A program made the position numbers and the translations under genes. From an uncultured Ruminococcus sp. (GTDB lineage: Bacteria; Bacillota; Clostridia; Oscillospirales; Acutalibacteraceae): a DNA stretch of 13,296 nt. How positions within the stretch are numbered: the first letter of the stretch is position 1; each line of letters starts with the position of its first letter. The notes below the pieces were generated by a model. That model worked only from the letters and a program-made list of their open reading frames with translations. It searched no databases and was not told where the DNA came from. The stretch covers positions 1 through 13,296 of the forward strand of contig CACYBZ010000054.1 in assembly GCA_902772795.1 (NCBI GenBank), read 5' to 3'. This document shows positions 5,061 to 11,902 of this stretch, one piece after another.

Positions 5061-7889
5061 ATGGATATCAAAAAAAATTCTGTCAGCAGAAAAGCGTTGA
5101 GTATCATGCTTACTATGGCGATGGTTTCCTCGGTAGCTGTTTCATCGGCGGTTTCGTCGGTTGCTGTCACCAGCGATAAAAAGACCGCTGAAGCAACCAC
5201 CGATGTACTTGACAGTTCCGTAAATGCCTACGGCTTGCAGACCCACCCGCAGGACGGTGTTATTCTGCACGCATGGGACTGGTCATTGAGTACCATTAAG
5301 TCGAAATTGCCCGACATCGCCGAAGCAGGTTATACAACGGTACAAACATCTGTATTGCAACATTGCAAGGAAGCTACCGCAGGGTACAATAACAATATGT
5401 GGTGGGTATACTATCAGCCCGCATCATTTGTACTGGATACTGTCGAGGGTTACAGTGCTCTGGGTACGAAAGCAGATTTGCAGGAACTTTGTGCGGAAGC
5501 TGACCAGTATGGTATTAAAATTATCGTTGACGTTGTTGCCAACCATTTAGGTAACAAGTCCGGTTATGACAAGGCAACCACTATTCCCGCAGATATCAGG
5601 GACGACAGCAGTTGCTGGCACAGCGAAGGATTTTCTCCCATCAATTACAACAGCCGTTACAGTATCACGCATAATTCGTTGAGTGAATTGCCTGACCTTA
5701 ACACGGAAAGTACCAAAATTCAGAATTATGTCAAGACTTATCTGAGAGAATGTATTGATTGCGGTGTAGACGGTTTCCGCTTTGACGCAGCTAAGCATAT
5801 CAGCGTTCCCAGTGAGGGCAGTGGATATACTTTCTGGTCGAATGTCATTCCTGATGCAAAATCCTATTATAGCACGAAAACAGGTGGCGATAGTCTGTTC
5901 TGTTACGGTGAAATACTTGGTGATACAGGTCCTAGTGGCCCTGCAATGACATCTTATACAGAGTATATGTCTGTTACTGATGATGTCACAAGCCGTAATA
6001 TCCGTAATTCCGTTACAGGAAGCAGTGCAAGTGGTGCAGCGGCATCGAACTATAATAAGGGTGTTGCCGCAGATAAGATTGTCCTTTGGCCTGAATCTCA
6101 TGATACCTATGCGAACTCTGATAAGGAAACAACAAGTATCAGTACATCGAACATCAACAAAATCTGGGCTATGGTAGGTTCCAGAAACAAGGCAACTGCG
6201 TTGTATTTTGCCCGTCCCACAGGTTACGGTCAGGGAACAATCGGTACAGTTGGTTCAACGTCTTGTTTCAGCACGGAAGTTACCGAAGTCAACAGATTCC
6301 ATAATGCTTTCGCAGGACAGAGTGAATATCTGTCTTACAGCGGTAGTATCGCCTACAATGAAAGAGGTACATCAGGTGTCGTTATTGTCAATGTCAGTGG
6401 CGGTTCGGCAAGCGTAAACCTGACAGCCCACAAAATGGCAAGCGGTACTTACAAAGACCAGATTTCAGGAAATACCTTTACCGTATCAGGCGGTAAAATC
6501 AGCGGTACAATCGGCAGTAAAGGTATTGCGGTTGTCCATAATGCAAAGCCTATCACAGGCGTTTATGCAACTCCTGGTAACGAAAACGGTATTTACAGCT
6601 ACAGAACAGATTCAGTTACAGTTACACTCAATGCTATTGGTATCACCAATGCGAAATATGCTATCGACAACGGTACACCGTCAGCATTTACAGACGGTCA
6701 AAAAATCGTGCTTGGTGCAAATGATGCTTTTGAAACCGTCAGAAAAGTTACCCTCACAGGTAAAGATGCTAATGGCACAGCTGTTTCTAAAGAATATACT
6801 TTCTATAAGACAAACCAGGGTGTAAGAATCTATTTTGATAAATCGGCTTATAGTAACTGGTCAAGTGTCTATGCGTATATCTATAAAGATAGTTCAACCA
6901 ATCTTGGTGCATGGCCTGGTGTTAAACTGACAAAGGTTTCTACATTGTCAGGTTACTATTACTACGAACTTCCTGCAGGTTATGAAGAATCTTATGTCAT
7001 GTGGTCAGATAACGGAAATTCATCAAGAAGATATCCTGCAGACCAGCAACCAGGTCTGGCAGTAGGCAGTACCACACACCTTTTCACAGGAAACAATGTA
7101 TGGATAGAATACAGTGAAGCAGAAATTCCGACAACTCCGCCCACAAATCCTCCGACAAACCCGCCTACAAATCCGCCCACAAATCCTCCTACAAATCCGC
7201 CGACAGACCCTGACAATACTTATGTTATTGGTGACGCAAGCGGTGACGGCAGTGTCAATATGAAAGACTGTATCTTTATCCAGAGAGCAGTACTGGGAAC
7301 AGTTACTCTTTCAGGTAAGAATCTGTTAGCTGCGGATATCAACAAAGATGACAAGGTAAATATTACTGACGTTGTGCTGGCTATGAGATATGTTATCGGA
7401 CATAAAGATATTTACAGTATCGGTACAAGGGTAGTTATCGGACAAGAACCTACAATACCGCCGACAAATCCGCCGACAAATCCGCCGACAAATCCTCCGA
7501 CGAATCCGCCCACAAATCCTCCGACGAATCCGCCGACAAATCCGCCCACAAATCCGCCGACAGACCCTCCCACAGTAGCACAGAGTGTTGTTTACTTCAA
7601 TCCGTCCAAAATTGCAACAGGCAGTGAAAGATGGGCAATCTATACATGGAAAGGTTCTTCCAATACATGGATTAATATGACGGGTTCAGGCAGTTCTTAT
7701 CAGGCTACCTTGCCGACAGGTTATACTAATTTCATTATTACCAGAATTGATAAGACAAAATCAACCAATTCATGGGACAATGTATGGAATCAGAGTCCTG
7801 ACCTTACCTATTCTACATCAAAGAATCTGGTTACAGCAACAGGTTGGGGAAGTGGCAACCAGTTTACAGTAACACAATCCAAGAAGTAA
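5061..7889 (+). CDS. Large secreted GH13 alpha-amylase with CBM26-like module and dockerin (amylase 3)
   Basis: Extracellular alpha-amylase, 942 aa, the largest paralogue. The start at 5061 follows GAGAGGA (5048-5054, 6-nt spacing); the in-frame ATG at 5034 has no ribosome binding site. Layout: signal peptide 1-30; catalytic domain about 57-495 with Asp242, Glu284 and Asp348 (region IV is PESHDTYAN); Ig/Fn3-like domain about 500-583; CBM26-like starch-binding module about 587-684 (RIYFD, W600, Y604/Y606, GAWPG 616-620, paired aromatics); (NPPT)n linker 690-717; dockerin about 721-786 with loops Asp725-Asp736 and Asp759-Asp770; long (NPPT)n linker 797-839; C-terminal module 843-942 shared with both neighbours. 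The extra binding module between catalytic domain and dockerin suggests a role on granular or resistant starch. Own promoter and terminator. Family assignment of the catalytic domain is firm; the CBM26 call is from pattern only. Confidence 0.93.
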   Translation: MDIKKNSVSRKALSIMLTMAMVSSVAVSSAVSSVAVTSDKKTAEATTDVLDSSVNAYGLQTHPQDGVILHAWDWSLSTIKSKLPDIAEAGYTTVQTSVLQHCKEATAGYNNNMWWVYYQPASFVLDTVEGYSALGTKADLQELCAEADQYGIKIIVDVVANHLGNKSGYDKATTIPADIRDDSSCWHSEGFSPINYNSRYSITHNSLSELPDLNTESTKIQNYVKTYLRECIDCGVDGFRFDAAKHISVPSEGSGYTFWSNVIPDAKSYYSTKTGGDSLFCYGEILGDTGPSGPAMTSYTEYMSVTDDVTSRNIRNSVTGSSASGAAASNYNKGVAADKIVLWPESHDTYANSDKETTSISTSNINKIWAMVGSRNKATALYFARPTGYGQGTIGTVGSTSCFSTEVTEVNRFHNAFAGQSEYLSYSGSIAYNERGTSGVVIVNVSGGSASVNLTAHKMASGTYKDQISGNTFTVSGGKISGTIGSKGIAVVHNAKPITGVYATPGNENGIYSYRTDSVTVTLNAIGITNAKYAIDNGTPSAFTDGQKIVLGANDAFETVRKVTLTGKDANGTAVSKEYTFYKTNQGVRIYFDKSAYSNWSSVYAYIYKDSSTNLGAWPGVKLTKVSTLSGYYYYELPAGYEESYVMWSDNGNSSRRYPADQQPGLAVGSTTHLFTGNNVWIEYSEAEIPTTPPTNPPTNPPTNPPTNPPTNPPTDPDNTYVIGDASGDGSVNMKDCIFIQRAVLGTVTLSGKNLLAADINKDDKVNITDVVLAMRYVIGHKDIYSIGTRVVIGQEPTIPPTNPPTNPPTNPPTNPPTNPPTNPPTNPPTNPPTDPPTVAQSVVYFNPSKIATGSERWAIYTWKGSSNTWINMTGSGSSYQATLPTGYTNFIITRIDKTKSTNSWDNVWNQSPDLTYSTSKNLVTATGWGSGNQFTVTQSKK
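7128..7211 (+). repeat. In-frame 12-bp tandem repeat, NPPT linker before dockerin of amylase 3
   Basis: Tandem 12-bp units encoding Pro-Pro-Thr-Asn (residues 690-717) with third-position variation (CCG/CCC/CCT). It forms a flexible linker between the CBM26-like module and the dockerin. Repeats of this kind can change in copy number by slippage without breaking the frame. Confidence 0.85.
7449..7577 (+). repeat. In-frame 12-bp tandem repeat, long NPPT linker after dockerin of amylase 3
   Basis: About nine consecutive Pro-Pro-Thr-Asn units (residues 797-839), ending in TDPPT, join the dockerin to the C-terminal module. This linker is longer and more uniform at the DNA level than those of amylases 1 and 2, consistent with recent expansion. 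Confidence 0.87.
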
Positions 7890-7910
7890 TCTGAAATTCG
7901 CCTTAAACAA

Positions 7911-7957
7911 AAACAACAGATAGCGGTATCAGCAACCGTTATCTGTTGTTTGTTTTG
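7911..7957 (+). terminator. Intrinsic terminator of amylase 3
   Basis: A 16-bp stem with one G-U pair (7911-7926 with 7936-7951; AAACAACAGATAGCGG against CCGTTATCTGTTGTTT), 9-nt loop, then TGTTTTGG. The T-tract is partly within the stem. Located 22 bp after the stop codon. Confidence 0.83.
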
Positions 7958-7965
7958 GTGTAGTG

Positions 7966-8047
7966 TTTAAGGGCTTCGCCCTTAAAAATCCCGCCAAGGG
8001 GCTTTGCCCCTTGACCCCACCCACTTTTGAAAAAGTGGGGCAAAACT
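7966..8047 (-). repeat. Modular multi-hairpin intergenic repeat, copy 2
   Basis: Reverse-oriented copy of the 2-85 unit. Stem C: TTTAAGGGC 7966-7974, loop TTC, GCCCTTAAA 7978-7986. Stem B: CAAGGGGC 7995-8002, loop TTT, GCCCCTTG 8006-8013. Stem A: CCCACTTTT 8020-8028, loop GA, AAAAGTGGG 8031-8039. Compared with copy 1, stems A and B differ in sequence on both arms but keep full pairing. It sits exactly between the terminators of the convergent amylase 3 and acpP genes. Confidence 0.87.
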
Positions 8048-8073
8048 TTTTGTGGCTCACTTCGTTCGGATTA

Positions 8074-8095
8074 TTTGCCGCACGTTCTGCGGAAT
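8074..8095. other. Hairpin beside repeat copy 2
   Basis: CCGCA (8078-8082), loop CGTTC, TGCGG (8088-8092), with ATT/AAT able to extend it across a TG bulge. It lies between repeat copy 2 and the acpP terminator, as another hairpin (13262-13285) flanks repeat copy 3. It may be an accessory module of the repeat family; no T-run follows on either strand. Confidence 0.4.
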
Positions 8096-8096
8096 G

Positions 8097-8136
8097 AAAA
8101 AAGCGTCCGTAACTGTGTGACAGATACGAACACTTT
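8097..8136 (-). terminator. Intrinsic terminator of acpP
   Basis: In the - strand direction a 17-position stem (8120-8136 with 8100-8116) encloses loop CAC and runs into TTTTTT (complement of 8097-8102). One internal mismatch (8112/8124) is present. Two further positions (8107/8129 and 8104/8132) pair only as G-U in the - strand RNA and would be C-A mismatches on the + strand, so the structure belongs to acpP and not to the amylase side. Confidence 0.78.
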
Positions 8137-8146
8137 ACGCAACAAC

Positions 8147-8374
8147 TTATTTGTTATCTTCAATATACTTTACAAGGTCGCCGACTGTTTTCAGATTTTC
8201 GATTTCTGTGTCAGGAACTTCGAGGTCGAATTCGCCTTCAATCACCATCAGTAAATCAACAACGTCAAGAGAATCTGCACCCAAATCGTCCTGAATGGAA
8301 GTTTCCGTTGTGATATCGTCCTCTACAGCATCAAACTGTTCTGCTAAGATAGCCTTTACTTTTTCAAGTACCAT
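8147..8374 (-). CDS. acpP: Acyl carrier protein
   Basis: Small acidic protein, 75 aa, that carries growing acyl chains on 4'-phosphopantetheine during type II fatty acid synthesis in the cytoplasm. The DSLD motif (residues 34-37) places the prosthetic group on Ser35; the surrounding GADSLDVVDLLMVIEGEF and the C-terminal TVGDLVKYIEDN are typical of the family, and length is normal (about 75-80 aa). The start at 8374 is preceded by GGAGG (8384-8388 on the complement); an in-frame extension to 8536 would add 54 unrelated residues without a ribosome binding site and is rejected. It stands alone, with its own promoter and terminator and no neighbouring fab genes, so it might serve general fatty acid synthesis or be a secondary ACP. 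It has no evident link to the amylase or aro genes. Confidence 0.95.
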   Translation of the reverse strand: MVLEKVKAILAEQFDAVEDDITTETSIQDDLGADSLDVVDLLMVIEGEFDLEVPDTEIENLKTVGDLVKYIEDNK

Positions 8375-8507
8375 AATAAAATTCCTCCAGTTATAAATAT
8401 TAAAAATGTTCGGCAATGCGGTAATACAGTAGACAAAACAGACATTTTTTGCTAAAATGGTAGTCGCACGGTCACCGCTTTTCAATGAACTTATCAAGTA
8501 CAGGAAT

Positions 8508-8536
8508 ATATTATTGTTAATTCTGCGGTTTGTCAA
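8508..8536 (-). promoter_or_regulatory. Promoter of acpP
   Basis: On the - strand: a perfect TTGACA -35 (8531-8536), 17-bp spacer, TAATAT -10 (8508-8513, 4 of 6). The inferred RNA start near 8501 gives a leader of about 126 nt before the acpP start; I see no convincing riboswitch or attenuator in it. The A/T-tracts at 8548-8580 lie directly upstream of the -35, where an UP element would sit. Confidence 0.7.
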
Positions 8537-8543
8537 TATAAAT

Positions 8544-8573
8544 TTGAAAATTTTTCTGAAATTTTTCTAAAAT
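8544..8573 (+). promoter_or_regulatory. Probable promoter of the aro operon
   Basis: TTGAAA (8544-8549), 18-bp spacer, TAAAAT (8568-8573), giving an RNA start near 8580 and a leader of about 46 nt with GAAATGAGG (8611-8619) before aroE. It is back to back with the acpP promoter. The leader is too short for a T-box or a classical attenuator. AT-richness makes chance matches likely, so this is moderate. Confidence 0.5.
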
Positions 8574-8580
8574 TTTTCAT
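8548..8580. repeat. Three phased 11-bp A/T-tract repeats
   Basis: AAATTTTTCTG (8548-8558), AAATTTTTCTA (8559-8569), AAATTTTTCAT (8570-8580). The 11-bp period is close to one helical turn, which is expected to bend DNA. The array lies between two divergent promoters and overlaps the proposed aro promoter. Confidence 0.75.
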
Positions 8581-8626
8581 AAAGGCAAAATTTTGTAGAC
8601 GATACAGACAGAAATGAGGTTTTATT

Positions 8627-9472
8627 ATGTCAAAAAAACATTATGCCGTTATCGGGCACCCTATCGGACATACGATGTCCCCTTTTATTCATCAGCGGTT
8701 ATTTTCGTTGGCAGGTGTGGAAGCAGATTATTCGGTGATGGAAGTCCTCCCCGAAAATCTGGAAAACGACTACCGACAGACACTTGCTCAACTGGACGGA
8801 TTTAATATTACCATTCCACATAAGTCCGCAATTATCCCTTATCTTTCGTCACTGGACAAAAAAGCCGAATTATATGGCAGTGTCAACACAGTTGACAGTA
8901 ATGGTAAAGGCTATACCACCGACTCTGACGGCTTTTTAAAAGCACTTTCGCTTAACGGTATTGCTCCTGACGGCAATGTTGTGATTGTCGGTACAGGTGG
9001 CGTAGCGAGGACTATCGCTTTTGAAGTTGCCAAGGCGGGAGGAAGTATTGTCATTGCTGTACGACATGAAGATATCCATGTTGCTTCTTCTTTGGCGTGT
9101 GAACTGATGGATAAAACTATTCACCCCAGTGTGTCTACCTGCTATATCGACCGTATTGACAAACTGGATAAGGATATTGATTTGCTTGTCAATGCTACGC
9201 CTGTGGGAATGTATCCCAATACGGACGAAATGCCTGTCAGTGAAAATATTATTGCAGAATGTCACGCAGTATTTGATGTGATATATAATCCGCTGGAAAC
9301 AAAGCTTATACAGACCGCCAGACGTATGGGCAAGAAAACGGCAGGCGGTATGGAAATGCTGGTATGGCAGGCAGTTGTTGCCCATCAGATCTGGGACGGT
9401 TCTGTCTATGATGTGAACGATATCGCTCAGCTTTGTCTGGACGTTTCGGAGGAACTCAAAAAGACTTTTTAA
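8627..9472 (+). CDS. aroE: Shikimate dehydrogenase
   Basis: Reduces 3-dehydroshikimate to shikimate with NADPH, in the cytoplasm; 281 aa, normal length. The substrate domain shows GHPIGHTMSP (10-19), FNITIPHK with catalytic Lys66, and GSVNTV...GYTTDSDG with catalytic Asp99. The nucleotide domain has the glycine-rich GTGGVAR (122-128), then NATPVGM and the C-terminal GGMEMLVWQA. Several near-invariant positions are altered: HTMSP for HSxSP, GSVNTV for GAVNTV, TTD for NTD. The catalytic Lys/Asp pair is kept and the aro context supports the function, but affinity for shikimate or quinate could differ. First gene of the aro operon; 16 bp separate it from the chosen aroK start (7 bp from the GTG alternative). 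Confidence 0.93.
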   Translation: MSKKHYAVIGHPIGHTMSPFIHQRLFSLAGVEADYSVMEVLPENLENDYRQTLAQLDGFNITIPHKSAIIPYLSSLDKKAELYGSVNTVDSNGKGYTTDSDGFLKALSLNGIAPDGNVVIVGTGGVARTIAFEVAKAGGSIVIAVRHEDIHVASSLACELMDKTIHPSVSTCYIDRIDKLDKDIDLLVNATPVGMYPNTDEMPVSENIIAECHAVFDVIYNPLETKLIQTARRMGKKTAGGMEMLVWQAVVAHQIWDGSVYDVNDIAQLCLDVSEELKKTF

Positions 9473-9488
9473 TGACAGGGTGATTCAT

Positions 9489-9998
9489 TTGGAAAAGAAA
9501 AACATCGTACTTTGCGGTTTTATGGGGAGCGGAAAAACGACTGTCGGACGACTGCTCGGAAAAATATCAGGTATGCACTATGTGGATTTAGACCGCTATA
9601 TTGAAAACAAGTATCACACCACTATCAAAGATATCTTTGCGGAACATGGCGAAGATTATTTCAGAGATTTGGAACATGAGGCGACCAGAGAACTGGCAAA
9701 GAAACAACATCATATCATTGCTTCAGGCGGAGGTACATTGCTCTTTGAAAGAAATGTACAGGTACTCAAAGAAACCTGTACGATAGTTTTGTTGAGTGTT
9801 CCGTTAAGTACGATAAAGCACCGTCTGCGTAATGATAAAAAAAGACCTTTACTGCAACGTCCCGACAAGGATAAGGTCATGGAAGACCTCTACAATGCCA
9901 GACTTCCTCTTTATCAGAAAGTCGCTGACTATACAGTCAATGCCAATAAATCACCGTACGCCATTGCCCATGATATTTCTGAATTGTTGCTGAAATAA
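9489..9998 (+). CDS. aroK: Shikimate kinase
   Basis: Phosphorylates the 3-hydroxyl of shikimate using ATP; 169 aa from the chosen start. Walker A GFMGSGKTT at 10-18, DLD (33-35) for magnesium and shikimate, Arg59 in YFRDLE, the GGG shikimate motif at 80-82 (ASGGGT), and a lid segment KKRPLL. The start is non-ATG: TTG at 9489 has AGGGTGA (9477-9483) five bases upstream and gives MEKKNIVLCGFMG, matching usual family N-termini. The alternative GTG at 9480 would add three residues but lies inside that ribosome binding site, with nothing better before it. Lies between aroE and tyrA, with 18 bp to tyrA. Confidence 0.92.
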   Translation: MEKKNIVLCGFMGSGKTTVGRLLGKISGMHYVDLDRYIENKYHTTIKDIFAEHGEDYFRDLEHEATRELAKKQHHIIASGGGTLLFERNVQVLKETCTIVLLSVPLSTIKHRLRNDKKRPLLQRPDKDKVMEDLYNARLPLYQKVADYTVNANKSPYAIAHDISELLLK

Positions 9999-10016
9999 AG
10001 AAAGGAAGGCTTTGTT

Positions 10017-10847
10017 ATGAAAATTGTCATTGCAGGTCTGGGAATTATCGGCGGTTCGTATGCCAAAGCTATCAAGAAATATACCGACCATACAGTTATC
10101 GGTATTAACCGCAGTAAAAAGCCGTTGGAAATGGCTCTGGAATGTGGGGCTATCGACCGTGAGGGAACACTTGACGACCTGAAAGATGCCGATATGCTTA
10201 TTATTGGCACATATCCGAAATATGCTGTTGAATTTGTCAGGACAAACGGACATCTCATTAACAAAAACTGTATTGTTACCGATACCAGTGGTATTAAAAC
10301 GGCAATATGTATGGATATGGTGAGATTGTCGGAACAATTCGGTTTTACTTTTGTCGGTACTCACCCTATGGCAGGTAAGGAAACCAACGGATTTGTTTCG
10401 TCAGATGCCGACTTGTTTCAGAATGCGTCCTGTATTCTTGTTCCGTGCAAGGCTCAGAAGAAAGACATAAAAAAAGTAGAAGATTTTGTGCGTTCCATAG
10501 GGTTCACACAGACCCCTGTTGTTACGCCTAAAGTCCATGACCGCATGATTGCCTTTACTTCACAAGTTCCCCATGTGCTGGCGTGTGCCTATGTGCTCAG
10601 CCCGTTGTGTAAGAATCATCAAGGCTTTTCGGCAGGCAGTTACAGGGACGTTTCCAGAGTTGCCAAAATCAATGCCGAAATGTGGACGGAACTCTTTCTG
10701 GAGAATAAAGAGCCTCTTGTTTCGGAACTGGATACGTTGCTGGATAACCTTTACCGTATGAGAAACAGTATCGCCAACAACGACAGTCAGAGTATTTACG
10801 AACAGCTTATGGAGGGCAGAAAAATCAAGGAGGAACTCGGTGAATGA
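10017..10847 (+). CDS. tyrA: Prephenate (or arogenate) dehydrogenase
   Basis: Oxidative decarboxylation of prephenate (or arogenate) toward tyrosine; 276 aa. The N-terminal Rossmann fold has GLGIIGGS (7-14); GTHPMAGKETNGF holds the conserved His116; HDRMIAFTSQVPH (174-186) and AGSYRDVSRVA form the helical substrate and dimer domain. The protein ends after this domain, so the C-terminal ACT domain of longer B. subtilis-type TyrA is absent, as is any chorismate mutase fusion. After the second strand the sequence is GINRS (29-33) instead of an acidic residue, which suggests NADP over NAD; this is inference. GAAAGGAAGG precedes the ATG. It overlaps aroB by 4 bp, implying coupled translation and a tyrosine branch made together with the common pathway. 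Confidence 0.92.
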   Translation: MKIVIAGLGIIGGSYAKAIKKYTDHTVIGINRSKKPLEMALECGAIDREGTLDDLKDADMLIIGTYPKYAVEFVRTNGHLINKNCIVTDTSGIKTAICMDMVRLSEQFGFTFVGTHPMAGKETNGFVSSDADLFQNASCILVPCKAQKKDIKKVEDFVRSIGFTQTPVVTPKVHDRMIAFTSQVPHVLACAYVLSPLCKNHQGFSAGSYRDVSRVAKINAEMWTELFLENKEPLVSELDTLLDNLYRMRNSIANNDSQSIYEQLMEGRKIKEELGE

Positions 10848-11902
10848 AAAAAATTCATGTTGCCACAGGCAGACCTTATGATATTTTCATCGAAAGGGGA
10901 CTTATCCGTCATTGCGGTGAGTATATCAGAAAAATAACAAAATCCGAAAAAGTCATGATTATTTCGGACAGCAATGTTTTTCCTTTGTACGGCGAAACAG
11001 TAAGACAGTCGCTGGAAGAAGCAGGATTCCGTGTATACACCCATGTTTTTCTCGCAGGCGAACAAAGTAAAACCTTGGACACCATCGCCGAAATGTATCA
11101 TTCCCTTATCGGAAATTCTTTTACCCGAAAAGATATGGTTGTTGCTCTGGGAGGCGGTGTTACGGGAGATATGGCAGGATTTGCGTCAGCAACCTATCTC
11201 AGAGGAATTGACTTTGTGCAGATTCCCACATCACTTCTGGCACAGGTAGATTCGTCCGTAGGCGGAAAAACAGGTGTTGATTTACCACAGGGAAAAAATC
11301 TGATAGGGGCATTCTGGCAGCCTGTTGCCGTACTTATCGACCCTGATACACTCGATACCCTTACCCCTCACTTTTTTGCTGACGGTATGGGAGAAGTGAT
11401 TAAATACGGCTGTATCAAAAGTGAAGAACTTTTCTCAACGCTGGAAACGCAGAACGCCAAAGAGATTATTGAAGACATTATTTTTCAATGTGTTACCATC
11501 AAGCGTGATGTTGTGGAACATGATGAAACCGAAAAGGGCGAAAGAGCCTTGCTTAATTTCGGACATACTTTAGGTCATGCTATCGAAAAGGAACATGGTT
11601 TTACAGACATTTCTCATGGACAGGCGGTAGCCGTAGGTATGGTAATGATAGCCAGAGCAGGTGAACATCATGACATTACCCCGAAAGGTACAGCGGAAAG
11701 AATTGCCCGTCTTTGTCAGAAATATCACCTTCCTGTTACCGACAACACACCTGTTGAAAATATCGTAAAAAGTTCCTTCAACGACAAAAAAAGTACAGGC
11801 AGTGCGGTATCTTTGATAGTGCTTGACAAAATAGGTGTAAGCCGAATCTTTTCCGTTGAAAAATCCGCTATGCTGTCATTTGTGACAAAGGAGTATGTAT
11901 GA
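10844..11902 (+). CDS. aroB: 3-dehydroquinate synthase
   Basis: Converts DAHP to 3-dehydroquinate, the first cyclic compound of the shikimate pathway; NAD- and metal-dependent, cytoplasmic; 352 aa, typical length. NAD-binding GGGVTGDMAGF (103-113), then PTSLLAQVDSSVGGKTGVDL (128-147), where the Lys and Asp residues contact substrate. Metal ligands are Glu184 in GMGEVIKYG, a His in NFGHTLGHAIE (His241 or His245) and His258 in SHGQAVAVGM. AAGGAGGA (10827-10833 region) lies just before the ATG, inside the end of tyrA. Overlaps both neighbours by 4 bp (ATGA), typical of tight operon coupling. Confidence 0.96.
   Translation: MKKIHVATGRPYDIFIERGLIRHCGEYIRKITKSEKVMIISDSNVFPLYGETVRQSLEEAGFRVYTHVFLAGEQSKTLDTIAEMYHSLIGNSFTRKDMVVALGGGVTGDMAGFASATYLRGIDFVQIPTSLLAQVDSSVGGKTGVDLPQGKNLIGAFWQPVAVLIDPDTLDTLTPHFFADGMGEVIKYGCIKSEELFSTLETQNAKEIIEDIIFQCVTIKRDVVEHDETEKGERALLNFGHTLGHAIEKEHGFTDISHGQAVAVGMVMIARAGEHHDITPKGTAERIARLCQKYHLPVTDNTPVENIVKSSFNDKKSTGSAVSLIVLDKIGVSRIFSVEKSAMLSFVTKEYV

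Noticed and set aside
5547..6101. Long - strand reading frame (184 codons) inside amylase 3, and similar antisense frames in the other amylases and aro genes
   Set aside because: They are antisense shadows of well-supported genes, with low-complexity Cys/Thr/Ile composition, no family resemblance and no ribosome binding site.
8489..8499. ACTTATCAAGT dyad near the acpP transcription start, as a FapR/FabT-like operator
   Set aside because: The arms are only 4 bp and match neither known consensus; chance is likely in AT-rich DNA.
8375..8536. N-terminal extension of acpP by 54 residues
   Set aside because: It covers the promoter and leader, has no family similarity, and acpP has a strong GGAGG just before the internal ATG.
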